A DNA stretch of 64,000 bases from Flammula alnicola (taxonomy: Eukaryota > Basidiomycota > Agaricomycetes > Agaricales > Strophariaceae), in NCBI GenBank assembly GCA_015499995.1, contig JADNRV010000030.1:1-64000 (forward strand), read 5' to 3'. A program made the translations under genes and the position numbers. This document shows, in pieces, positions 31,967 through 43,676 of the stretch; position 1 is the first letter of the stretch, and each line of letters begins with the position of its first letter. The notes beneath the pieces were generated by a model, which saw only the letters and a program-made list of their open reading frames with translations, searched no databases and was not told where the DNA came from.

Positions 31967-34900
31967 ATGGCTGCAAAGCCAGCTCCGGCACATACTCACA
32001 TTTCCGATAATCTTCTTGCTTCCTCCATTGTCTTGCCACCACACCCTTCGATATCCTATGCTCTCTTCAAACCATTACAATCCACTTCATCGCCACACGA
32101 CTCTATCGAACAAGCTCGAAGATCAATAATCTCTCGAAATACCTCTTCATCCAACCTACTCGACCCCATATTCATCAGTGTCCACGTTGGCCCTCAATCT
32201 TTCATCTACTTGTTCAAGATTTCCCACCAGCTCGCCGCAGACAGCGAAGCGGAACTCCTTGCCAGTCTGCTTTTCGATGGGTTGGCAGGTATGTATTTTT
32301 GTATTCCCCCTTCTTCTGAACCATCTGCCCCGTCTGGACATCAGACCCCCTTGTTTTCCATTTTTGGGCATCACTAGACCATCCCAAGGCATTCCTATCT
32401 ACTTGCTATATCCTATATCTCTCCATTTAAAATCCGTTTTCAAATCATTACTCACTTAAATTATATCCAGTCGCAGAACGTTCATCCTTTATCCCCCCTA
32501 GTACTTCCACGTAAGTGCAGCCAACAATGCCGTAATTTCCTCGGCGTCACTCATCCGTCTCCTTATAGCCTATTACCCAATATCGATAAACGGATTGTCT
32601 TCAGCCATTTCCTTGATGCCGTTCGTTCACGAATAATTGACGACATTGTCGCAGCATCTACGCAGTCGCAGGCACCTGCGATACGCCGGCAAGTTAAACG
32701 CTTCAAGAACGGTTTCCTTATGAGCCAAATGTCACCATCGTCAGACTGGGAATATAAGGCCATAACCAGGTACTTGTGCTATTCTTCACGATGTATATAT
32801 AAATTATTAACCAATTATCCCAAGACCATTGATATATTGCCAGCTTCAACTCCATTTCTCGTACACCTCGGCAGGCGTGCCGTCTCACCTCATCGTGCAT
32901 CCCATGCTCCTCCCAACACCTTTCTTGGATATCTCGTGTTCTCTACCTTTGCCTCCTGGTGCTCCAATTACTCTGCTACCCTATGGAACTCCAGCATATT
33001 TTCTTGCCAGTTATACTGGGCCTACAGCTGGACTGACCAAACAATTTCAGTCGTCCCTTCAAGGAATGGGCGTCGGACAATGGGAAAGCTCTGCCAAACG
33101 GGATACGAATACTTTCCCTGTAAATGACAACTCGGCCCAAAGTCCCACATTTATCATTGGATGGATCAAGGTAGAGAACAAGCAGGGCGAAGACAAGGGT
33201 ATAACCATCATATACCCATCCAGGCTTTGTCTATTGTACATACCCTGTTCTACCTCTCGTGCGCCACTGGACTATATTCCCGAGCTACCGGCCCCTCTGC
33301 AGCCATCGCCACAGGTTCCGCCTGCTCTTCCTTCTGTATCATCACTGGCAAACATTTCTCAAGGCCCAGAAATAGCCCCCACGGCTTCGTATCCTCGTCG
33401 TCCATCTATATTTACATCACCGACCTCGGAATCCCTGCATTGCTTCCGTGCTCTTACTCTGTCGAAATCGAACGACCTGCGACAAGTAGCAACTGAAGTC
33501 GGCGGATACGTCGACGCAGTGGCTCGTGAACGTGAACGAGAGCGCGAAAGGCTCAAGAGGGAAAGAGAGAGCGGCACGAGCTCCTCTCCCAAGTTAGCGC
33601 GTACGACAGCGACAACTCCAGCGTCAGCGCCGACACCTATGTCAGTCGATACGACAGCCTCCACGTCGTCCGTCCCACCTCCACCTCCGCCTAATGCTAA
33701 TGCTGGGCCGAGCAGTCACCCTCTCCTTCCGCCTCCCCAATTGCAGTCCTCATTGTCAATGCAGAATTTTTATCCTTCTCCTCCTCAAACCGTACCGCAT
33801 ACCGTTCCAGGCTCTGATGGCAGGACATCTCCAGTAATAGAAGCCGCGCCGGCTTTCCTAGTAACAGATACCCTGCCACCAGACACCCCCCGTCCCATGA
33901 CCGAAGCTCAAGCAGCCCCAGATCTACCCGCCCCGCCAGTCTCCGGTACATCAACTGGCTCCTCGTATGACCCATACAGCATGGATTCGACATGGGCTCA
34001 ATCCACTGACGCCTACCTCGGGATGGACATGGACATGGACTTCGGGATGGACGACATTGGGATGAACTTTGGCATGAACATGGGCTCGATGGCCAACGGC
34101 ACCTCAACAGGTGGTGGCGCGTACGCTCCGAACCGGAACGGGATGGAGTTCGAGGACGCGTTCACAGACGACGACTTTAGCTTCTTCGATCGGCCTGCGC
34201 GGCCCGCCGTGCCCTCGTCGGCGGCAACGTCGTCGCATTTCCCGCACAGTCGCGTTTCCAGCGGGTCTGGAGCGAACATCCTCGCTTCGCATGGGTTATC
34301 GAGCGGGACAGGCATGTCGCCGCCCCATTTTGGCGACATCCTGTCAGGGCCAGGGCCGCCCCCGAACAGTAGTGCGCCACACAACTCGCAAATGTGGACG
34401 CCGGGCGGGTTCATGGACGGATTCACGCCGCGGTCAACAGTCGATCATAATGACTCTATCCCTCCAGACCTGCTGCCTTCCTCCCCAGGGCAAACACCGG
34501 AGAGCCACTCAGCGCCTGCCACGCCGAATGTCCACCTCGAATACGACCCCGCCGTCAGGCGGCCAAGCACGTCCTTCGGACAAGCGCCAAGTCGATTCGA
34601 ACCCATTCCATTTTCTTCTTATCATCGAGAGGCAGACGGGAAATACGCAGTCGGCAAATTCGCCCTGCCCAGTCCTCCTGCAGAGGAGGAGCTGCCCGAG
34701 TCCGCCTTCATTTTCTGCCCGCATCGCCGAGCGGATTCAATGGCTGGCGGTTCAGGTACAACGCCATCACCGACCCGCGCATTGGCGTGGTGCGTAAGCT
34801 GATCGGCGTCAAGCGAAAGACGCCGTTCCAGCACCCAATGCGCGATCCACCGAAGAGCTCTCCGTGGATCAGCGCACATGAAGATTGGGAGAAACCCGAG

Positions 34901-37432
34901 TCGGAGCAGAAGGACGACGACGCGGACGCCAAGTCCGAGATCGAGTCCGACGAAGAGGAGGAAGAAGATGTCGACGAGACGGAGAGTCCGATGCTCTCAA
35001 GACCGGCCACGCCTCCGCCTTCGTACCTACCTCTGGGCCCAACCCTCGTGCACACACAATTCCAGCACTCACAGCTCCTACCCCTCAGCGTCCCACTCCG
35101 GCCCCCAGGCGCTGCTGTAGCTCCGATCAACCTCATCAACAACAACCCTCCTCCATCAGTGCCGACGCCTGTGTCGCCTGCAGCGACCATGGGTGCTGCA
35201 ACGAGAAGTCCAAGTCGTTGGAGACCGCCGCGTTCGCTGTTGCTGCTGAAGTGGTCGAGAATCCGATCTGGGCAGAGACATGGCGTGCCAACACCGCAGG
35301 CACGAAGCCGACATCTTCCGTGTGGTCGACAGACTACAAAGCGGTCGCTCAGCTTTTGGAGGCGGTACCATCTCTAGAGGCGCCTCTTAGTGTGGCCTCT
35401 CTTTTTGAGCTGGGTAAGTCGGATATTTGCATGATTTCTGCGTGTTTATTGATCTCGTCTGGGACAGATACTTCAAACGGTCGCAAGCCCTTGCAGACCT
35501 TGGAAGCTCCAATGATATCCATCGGAAAAGGAGACGCAGTCATCCAGGTCCTGCCTACTGCTCTTCGTTTCTGGGAGAAACTCGGCCTCGATCCTAAAGG
35601 GGGCCGAAAGGACATTTCTGCATTTGTTCTTTCGAGGATGACGGAGAACAAAGACAGTCGCATGTCGAGAACTGGCTGGCCAATGTCAGTAATACTTATC
35701 AGGTGAGTTTCTTTTTGATGCAGATGTGTTTTTTGTCTGATCGCATTTTAAGGGAAAACACTTCGGTAACATGAAATGCGGAACGTCTGGAGTTTGTGTT
35801 AAGGATGGTCTTGTTCCTTTGCGATTCGATGCGTCATTCCGAAAGAGTTTAGGTAAATATCTCTCTAATTTCATTCATCTCAACTAAAGTGATTATCCGC
35901 AGCATCGTTCATTGCTAGTCTGGCGCCTCCTCAGCCGACACTTGTTGTCTTCCTGATTCTTCCTGTCACTGTGATGTCGCTCTCTTCTCCAGTCCTCCGA
36001 CAGATTCTCTCTGTTGCGAAGAAGGTCCGTTCAAGCCAGCTATTTTTCCAGTTCATCCCAGAACACCACCTCTTCTGCGGTCCAGAAAAGTCGTCGGCGC
36101 ACGACTCTGCCCTTAATCAGCTCTCGTTGTCCATCTACAACAGAATTCCAGTGCCTGTCGACCGACTCAAGTCGCGACACATCCGTCCCATCGACGATGA
36201 CAAGGACGATACGCGGGGCTACTTCATGGACCCGTCGTTTACCCTTGCGCGGCCGTGGTACCACAAGGTCACGTATGTCCGTGCTGCGCATACATCATTG
36301 GACGTCTTGGATCGGTACACACTGCTGCACGTCGGGTACCATTTGACGGCGTGCGGTAAGTGGATAATCGCCGCCTGCGTCGACCAGCGAGGCGAGATGT
36401 ACGAGCTGGGAGTGTGGCTCACACAGTCGCCTGGAGAGCATGAAGGCGAGGCTGAAATGTCCGATGAAGAGTATGCTGTGAAACGGGTCTGGGACTTTGC
36501 AATGGAGTTTGCAAAGAAGTCGAACGTGGAGTGGAGAGTGGTGTTTGCAAGATTTGGTGTGATGACCGAGAAGGAGTTGAACGGTAAGCCATCGTCCCGT
36601 CGTGTTACGTTGATCCATTCGCTGACATTCATTTTGTAGCATGGATGGCTCATCTCAATGCTAATGTCGTTTCTTCTCGAGAGCAGCCGCCGCTCCACCA
36701 TACACTCATGTGTGTGTTGCCTGATGCATCGTGGTCATTCATTCCTTCGAAGCCAAGCTCGCCATCTTCTACCCAACGTCCGGGCCCTCCAGGTCGCTCG
36801 CCGTCTTCGTCGAAGCAACCATCCGTCTTTGTTGATGTTTCTGCGACCACTTATGCACTCTTCCCACGAACCACATACCTATCTCTATTCCTCCATCGCA
36901 CAGTGACCTTGGATTATCGCTGTCATTCATACCAGAAGCAACAGCACCGCTGTCATCTCCTTCATCGCCACAACCTCATTCCAGCGCGACTCCTACCATC
37001 CTCCAGCCTTCTACTCAAACCATCACATCACCAGCGACATCTACAAACCCTCCCGACTGCTTATCCTCTAATCAGCTGCCCCACCCAATCACAATCCTAC
37101 CACAATCCAGCTCGATCCTGATCCGCGTCCCGCACTCGTCCTCGTCCAGCTTTATCTCCATGACGCACATCCATCTCCTGCGCACGTTCCACTCTGCGTC
37201 GTACACGCACTCGCTGCAGGCTTCGTCGTCGTCGCAGGTGCCGGACAACCACCAGCTGCTGGTGGATGTGACGCGGAACTACCATGAGCTGGCGGTGCTT
37301 TCGAAGGTTAGGTGGAAGCTGGACGGCGCAGGCGGACGTAAGGGTCTGCCATTCCACCTGGCGGCGGTGGACGCGATGCGCATGGCGCTTGATAGAGACT
37401 GGGATCGGTTAGAGGGTGGGGTAGAATCATGA
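31967..37432 (+). CDS. MED13: Mediator complex subunit 13 (CDK8 module)
   Basis: MED13 links the CDK8 kinase module to core Mediator in RNA polymerase II transcription. N-terminal exons carry FISVHVGPQSFIYLFKI and the VKRFKNGFLMSQM/SAGVPSHLIVHPML blocks. A long Ser/Pro linker holds an ERERERERLKRERE helix and a Met/Asp-rich run. Then come the diagnostic FTDDDFSFFD, RYNAITDPRIGVVRKLIGVKRK, ENPIWAETWRAN, the PIWI-like part (FLILPVTVMSLSSP, FQFIPEHHLF, YHKVTYVRAAHTSLDVLDRY) and a C terminus ending LDRDWDRLEGGVES. The reading frame slips by one base, without a visible intron, near 34700, 35200, 35630 and 36869; each slip fits a missing base. Either the consensus has deletions or this allele is broken. 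Confidence 0.88.
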
Positions 37433-37839
37433 CTAACTTTTTTTTTCCTTCTGTTGTGTTCGTTCGAACAATTGCATTCTGTTCCATCTTGCATACTATT
37501 CATATTTCTTTTGTAGGACAGGTATCTATGATGGTCTCTCTGTCGTTCTCTTTGCTACAACTCCCTGTCATGTTTTCATTGTGCATATCACATTTTCTCA
37601 TATCATATCTCACATAGAACCCTGTTCATCGTTATTTGCATTGTATATTGTAGGCATACTATGTAATTTGTAGCATCATCACCCAGCTCGCTTTCTTACG
37701 TTCGTATATCCACGCAGGATCAAATTAAATAATTGCAATGTCCTCGGAACTTTCAAGAATTCTACTAGTATTACGCTGCAAAGCAGAACAAGCAATATAA
37801 CTACGAACGCGACAGTGACACATCAATATGGCTGGCCTT
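37433..37839. other. Convergent intergenic region
   Basis: T-rich 3' flank of MED13 and 3' flank of the BIG1-like gene. Nothing else recognised. Confidence 0.6.
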
Positions 37840-38886
37840 TTACTGGTTCTTCTTCTCCAGGGCATTGAAAGTCTTGCCCACATCTGACCGCACTGGGTTC
37901 TGGATGCTCGCGAGCGCATTCAACCCTACAAGCAACACGGGGACCAGGACGAAGAAGGCGACCAGCAGCGCCGTGATCAAGCCAGGAGTCAGGAGCTGGT
38001 ATTTCTTGAGGATACCGCCTGATGGCAGGGTGGTGTTGGCAGCGAAAGTCTGGGCAGGAGGTGGCGAAGAGAGGTCCAGGATCGGACGATCGGGTGTGTC
38101 GGGTGATTGGCGCTTCATGAATGAAGCGTGAAGAGGCGAACCGGTATACACCACGAGATGGTTCGGAAATACAGATGCAAGTGCTTTGAGCTCAGTTCCG
38201 AGCAGGGATGCTATAGGTGTGTATAGGAGTCTACATCAATTGCGGCTGCAAAAGCAGAGAACAGAGCTACGAACCGTGATTGGCCATGCATCCTTCCTGG
38301 TCTTTCCTGATTCCTCGAGGTCGGGCATGCCCAGACATACGACGTGTTTAGTATTATGCTTGAGACCGACGTCGCTATGTCCGGGTGAATATTGAAGAAG
38401 CCGAGAGCGGCATTTGGACGCGACTCCTTCAGCGAGCCAGGTGATATCGAGTTCCTGGTGAATGGGAAGGTAGGGATATTGACGTGCTGATGGAGAGGAA
38501 GTCAGACTGCGAGCAATATGAGTGTTTGGTGAGAGGGTGCGGAGGTCCGAGGCGTGAAGCTAGAAGTAAAATCGACATTAATTGGGCGCAGGCGCTTTGG
38601 GATGAGATACCACCCCAGGCTGCTCAATTATGATAACAGCATCATGGTTGCAGACTTCGTCCGCGTTGAGGATGTTCTCGAGGAAAGATGCAGAGTGGAC
38701 TGCGCTGTCCAGCCGTGAGGGTAATGAGTCGAGAGTAGAGGAGCTAATTACAAGGCAAATTTGAGCAAAAGGAGACAAAAATGAGACCAAGTACCTAGAG
38801 GATGCCCATGCTACGACTGGGGCGGTATTCGAGTACGCGAAAACAACGTTGGCAATGGCAGCGACGACGAGGAGACGGGCAGCCAT
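37840..38886 (-). CDS. BIG1/VOA1-family ER membrane protein
   Basis: The protein starts with a signal peptide (MAARLLVVAAIANVVFAYS) followed by NTAPVVAWASS. It ends with one strong transmembrane helix (YQLLTPGLITALLVAFFVLVPVLLVGLNAL) and a short cytosolic tail ending ALEKKNQ. This layout and the TPGLI...LLVGLNALASIQNPV segment match the BIG1/Ac45-VOA1 transmembrane family. BIG1 is needed for beta-1,6-glucan in yeast cell walls, and VOA1 helps assemble the vacuolar ATPase. Which role applies is not resolved. Several short introns are needed to join the parts. It is divergent from the acyl-CoA dehydrogenase gene 133 bp away, suggesting a shared promoter. Confidence 0.75.
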
Positions 38887-39019
38887 CGGGACTGAGGAAG
38901 AGTGACTGACTCTATGATGAGCGAACTGGTTTGTGTCAGTCACATGACCGGATGCTATTTAAAACACCCTATCTTGAAAGCGACCCCGCCCCCGGTTTCC
39001 TGCTCTTAAATTTGCAACC

Positions 39020-40748
39020 ATGCTCTCCGTCGCAGCTCGCTCAGCAAAGGCTCTTCGCGTCCGCCCAATCGTCAGTGCATCAAGGTCTGTTAAACCTCCT
39101 CTTTTTTATATATCTCAGCCGTATCTAATCTTGTACTCCGCCTTGCACAGGACATTCACGTCTACCAGATGCAGACGAGAGGAAACTTCGCGACCAGCCT
39201 CGCTGAACGTATTCACTGATGAAGAGCAGATGCTGCGCGACGCGGGTTCGTCCTTTCTTCTCATTATCTAGCGTCTAATCTTATTCCATTTAATTTAGTC
39301 AAGCGGTTTGCATCGGACGTCGTGGCGCCTAAGGTCAGGGACATGGATGAGAACGAGTCTATGGACCCCTCTGTCATCCAAGGCCTTTTCGAGCAAGGCG
39401 TATGTTTTTTCGCGGTTTCACTGCTGGCCTACGGTCATATGCCTAACATATTCTCTTAGCTCATGGGTATCGAAACCAGCCCCGACCATGGAGGTTCCGG
39501 CTCTTCATTCACCTCGGCTATTATTGCCATCGAGGAACTTGCCAAGGTCGACCCCTCCGTCTCGGTTCTGTGCGATGTCCACAACACCCTCGTCAACACC
39601 GTCATCCGCAAGTACGCCACGGCAGAACAGCAGGAGAAGTGGTTGCCGCTCCTATCCGAGTCGAAGGTCAGTAAACCTCTCACATATCAAATTCCGGAAA
39701 TTCTTACTTCCTCGTTCATATAGCTCGGTTCTTTCTGTCTATCAGAGACATCATCAGGCTCTGATGCGTTTGCTCTCAAGACGCGTGCCAAGAAAGATGG
39801 CAACAACTGGATCATCAATGGTTCCAAGATGTGGATCACCAACTCTTATGAAGCAGAGATTTTCCTCATCTTTGCCAACGTATGTCTCGTAAATACATAC
39901 ACAACCCACCCAAGTGAATTTAATCGTATGCATTGTAGATTGACCCCAGCAAAGGCTACAAGGGTATTACATGCTTCCTCGCCACGAAAGAGATGGGCAT
40001 CAAAATCGCGAAGAAGGAGCAGAAGCTTGGTATTCGTGCTTCGTCAACGTGCACACTTGACTTTGACGACCTTAAAATTCCTGAGGAGAATATCATTGGC
40101 GGCGAAGGCAAGGGCTACAAAGTATGTTTCAACCTCTTCCTGGCATCAGTATTAGCCTGACACCTTTCTTGTATCTTAGATCGCCATTGAAATTCTCAAC
40201 GAAGGTAGACCATTGCAGACTACCCCAATCTTTATCTCCGGCTAACGTAACCCCACCCCCACAGGCAGGATAGGAATCGCTGCCCAGATGCTGGGTCTCG
40301 CCCAAGGTGCCTTCGACAAATCCGTGCCTTACACCTACCAGCGGCAGCAATTTGGCCAGCCTATCGGCACCTTCCAGGGCATGGCCTTCCAGATCGCCCA
40401 AGCTGCCATCGAGATCGAGACCGCGCGTCTGCTGACCTACAACGCCGCTCGACTCAAGGAGGAGGGACACTCATTCACCAAGGAGGCCGCCATGGCCAAG
40501 TACTGGAGCAGTGTCGTCGCACAAAAGGTCGCCGGCTCGGCGATTGAGTGGGCTGGTGGTGTTGGGTTCACAAGGGAGACCGGTATCGAGAAGTACTGGA
40601 GAGATTCGAAGATTGTTCGTGCTTTTCGTTTCCTTCTGGAATATTATGCTAAATGTTTCTGTGCGATTCACAGGGCGCGATTTATGAGGGCACTTCGAAC
40701 ATCCAACTGCAGACCATTGCCAAGTTCATCCAAAAGGAATACTCATAG
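39020..40748 (+). CDS. Short/branched-chain acyl-CoA dehydrogenase (ACADSB-like), mitochondrial
   Basis: This flavoenzyme introduces the alpha-beta double bond into acyl-CoA during fatty-acid or branched-chain amino-acid breakdown. The N terminus ([23 protein letters not shown], then [12 protein letters not shown]) is a basic mitochondrial presequence interrupted by an intron. The family blocks follow in order: [39 protein letters not shown] (FAD/substrate loop); [59 protein letters not shown]; and [17 protein letters not shown], whose Glu is the catalytic base position of short-chain members. The length of about 430 residues is normal. The [14 protein letters not shown] segment favours ACADSB over ACADS. 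It is convergent with the carrier gene downstream. Confidence 0.9.
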
Positions 40749-41252
40749 TCAACTACATATTGTCTGTCTCTCAAGGTATAATAACATATGGAATAGCTAG
40801 GCTAGTACCATGACATTTATTTGATAACAGAACATGTAATTTGTATTGGGGCATCCATCTAGGCAATAATAAATTGCTGCAAACGTTGAGGTCACCAACT
40901 TTTTTCATTAGGGACAGTCAAAGTTAGCGATTCTGACACAACTACAAACATGATTATGATAGGGATTCTGGTCTGAATTTTGACCCGGGATTCTACCCAA
41001 ACCACAGAATCGAGGACCCCAGAATCCGATTCATGTTTCACGAATCTCCTCCGGATCGTGAAATGATTCTGTGATTCCGAAAATCACGACCTATAATTCC
41101 CTATTGGGAATCACACATCTTTGCAAGGCTTGAAACAGACTAGTGTATTACTTATACAGATGAGTAGTGAACTGTTTTCTATACTCGAGTAACAACGAGA
41201 AACGAAGAAATGCAAGCCGTCGAAGCAGCGTCCAAATATATATGTTCTGATA
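40749..41252. repeat. Intergenic DNA with a GATTC-rich repeat
   Basis: Between 40930 and 41115, GATTC or GAATC occurs at least ten times (GGGATTCTGG, CCAGAATCC, GTGATTCCG), partly as inverted pairs. This looks like a small diverged MITE-type repeat. The rest is 3' flanking DNA of the two convergent genes. Confidence 0.5.
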
Positions 41253-42664
41253 CTACGAAGTCCGCATGAACATTAATACTCCCTCGTATACAGCCCAACC
41301 GATGGCAGAACTCAATACTTTACGGGATATTCGTAGGGAGGCGCCGTCGAAGAACCCTGCAACTCCGCGTTGCTGGGAGATAGAACACATGTTTAGAAAA
41401 CTAGGTGCCTATAAAGACAAAGACACCACTCACTTTCCAAACCGTGCTAATCGTCCTGAAGAAACCGTGATATCGTTCTTCAGAGCGAACTTGCACCTTA
41501 GTCTGCATGTGTTGTGAGGGTTCAGCCAACCGAAAATGAGAATGAGAAAGTTCAAAGAGAGGAAGTGATAACGGACGGACCTTGATGACATCAAAAGGAT
41601 GGGTGGCCAGCGTTGCAATGGCTCCTGCGGATGCAGCAGACACACCGTGAATCAGGGCCGCTTCGCTGCCAGACGTCGCTGGAATTAGATATGCTTCGAG
41701 AAGAATTAATATGTTGTCAATACCACTGCGATGAATGGGAGAAGGATACACTGCTCACATGCTTCACGCTTGATGCCCTCGTAAAAGACAACAAACAACC
41801 CAGCATACGGTGCGTCGCGCAGAGACGATGCCAGAAACCCACGCAGTAGCTCCGACGGACCCTGGCGTGTAATGGAGATGAGGGCCCCAGATAAACTTTC
41901 ATAGGCATAGATATTGCTCTACCAAAAGAAAACACGGCCATCAATCAAACGGAGACAATGCACAATATAATGAGGAAGAACCCACTTCGAAGCGTGCTTT
42001 GAGCACAGAGAACGGATTCAAGAGGAATCCAACTGCAACCCTCGTCGTCGCGCCTGCCAGAAGGTTGCCCTGGCTGGTGAGACTCGGAAGGACGGACCCA
42101 TTCTTGTCCGACAACTCTCCGCTGGGGTATTTCTTGACACGGGCAAAATACGGCGATCGAGCCATGAAGGTGCGCAGTTGCGTGAGACTGGTCATGTACA
42201 TGGCGACTCCTGGAACATTTCTTGTTTGCGGATAGTGAGTGGGTATAATGGATGACTATCAAGAACTGCTTACCGGACCAAGGACGGCATGGTTCCCCTC
42301 CAAAGGCCTTTCAGGCCATGCTGGGCGATCACATCCCGAGTCGTGCCCAAAATGACGGACGAGCGGGAGCTGTGAAGTGGAAAATTTCAGCTTTCTAGCC
42401 ATGGAAAGGTTTACTTATCGCACTTTGGTACTTTCACGGATCCATCCCCTTGCTGGAGACGCGTCTTGAGGAGGTCAACTATTACATATCTCGATGAGAA
42501 CGTTATTTGCGTTCAAGGATGCGTGTGAGACGCACAGGGTTGTAGGCAGACCGTGGTCGCGAAGCCTGACAACGCGCCTGAAAAAAAAAAGCCGTTCAAA
42601 GTGAACTTTGAGGAGAAAGAAAAAGGAAGGTACCTGAGAGCAGTTGCTGCCCAACATTGCTCAT
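41253..42664 (-). CDS. Mitochondrial carrier, SLC25A38/Hem25-like glycine carrier
   Basis: An inner-membrane solute carrier. Three carrier signatures are visible in order: QPFDLLKTRLQQG (spanning an intron), NPFSVLKARFES and HPFDVIKTKVQV. Between them lie GLWRGTMPSLVRNVPGVAMYMTSL and LLRGFLASSLRDAPYAGLFVVFYEG, which match the SLC25A38/Hem25 group that imports glycine for haem synthesis; paralogous carriers remain possible. The start (MSNVGQQLLSG) is set by ATG 42664, giving the usual short N terminus before the first helix (GALSGFATTVCLQP). The stop is at 41253, after FMRTS. It is divergent from SPT4 with 258 bp between starts. Confidence 0.77.
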
Positions 42665-42922
42665 AAGATATTCCGGTGACTAGGAAAAACAGCTTGTTCG
42701 CGAAAGATTGACAACCGAACTTGAAAGTTTTTGGTACAGTTATATTGCAGAGCAGTTGGATTGGGCGACGTATGTACACCCTTGTTGAAGAAAAGAAAGA
42801 CGAATTGCTGGGCAAGACCGAGTACGACTCGGAGGAAGAAGAGAGGCTATGATGACATGGGCCTGAATTCAAGAACGTGACCGCAAACTGTCCGTGACCA
42901 CATCTTGCTCTTGACCACAACA

Positions 42923-43397
42923 ATGGCTGCAATTCCACCACAAGCCCGCTCAAAAACTCTTCGCGCATGTCTACTTTGCTCAATAATCCAAGCCCCCATC
43001 GATTTCAGGAAAAACGGTTGCCCAAACTGCGAAGAAATCTTGCAGGTTTGTGCAAACTTGCACCCCAAATATTTTATGTATTAACATTCGGGGCATTTCA
43101 ATAGATGAAAGGCTCGACTGACCGTATTCAATCCTGCACGACAACCCAATTTGATGGTGTGATTTCTGTTATCGATCCGGACAGCAGCTGGGTAGCGCGT
43201 TGGCAACGTACAGGTCTGTTTTTTCTGCTTTTCTCGCCCAAAGAATAGATCCTGACACGCCATTTCGAACTTCAGCAAAGTACGTGCGAGGAATGTATGC
43301 CGTTCGTGTAACTGGAAGAATACCCGAAGACGTCGAAATGGAACTGGAACGAAGGAATATCAAGTACCGCCCAAGAGATCAAACTGACCAGGATTAA
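42923..43397 (+). CDS. SPT4: Transcription elongation factor SPT4
   Basis: SPT4 pairs with SPT5 as DSIF and promotes RNA polymerase II processivity in the nucleus. The small protein (about 115 residues, the family size) carries four zinc-binding cysteines, C16, C19, C33 and C36, in RACLLCSII and NGCPNCEEIL. It continues with the conserved TTQFDGVISVIDPDSSWVARWQ and YVRGMYAVRVTGRIPEDVE. Two or three short introns interrupt it. The ATG at 42923 gives the expected N terminus (MAAIPPQARSK). Confidence 0.95.
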
Positions 43398-43676
43398 CAT
43401 CCTACGACCAACCTCGATCATAGAGTCTTCGTGCCAAATGACTCAGTCCGACTCCAGCGCTTTGTGAATATTCATTGGATTCTTGCCATCAATTATAGGA
43501 ACTCATCCCAAGACACGAGAGGGGGCGGCTGCTGATTACATTTTGGATAACGCCATGCATCCTGACCATGCCATTCGACCATCTACGGTATACTGCAGTC
43601 TTATCTTAACCAACATCGAGATGCTCAGAATCTCTATATCCCCATAATAGATATATTCATAGTGTAGCATAATTAC
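43398..43676. other. Convergent intergenic region
   Basis: 3' flanks of SPT4 and the Icp55-like gene. No feature was recognised. Confidence 0.6.
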
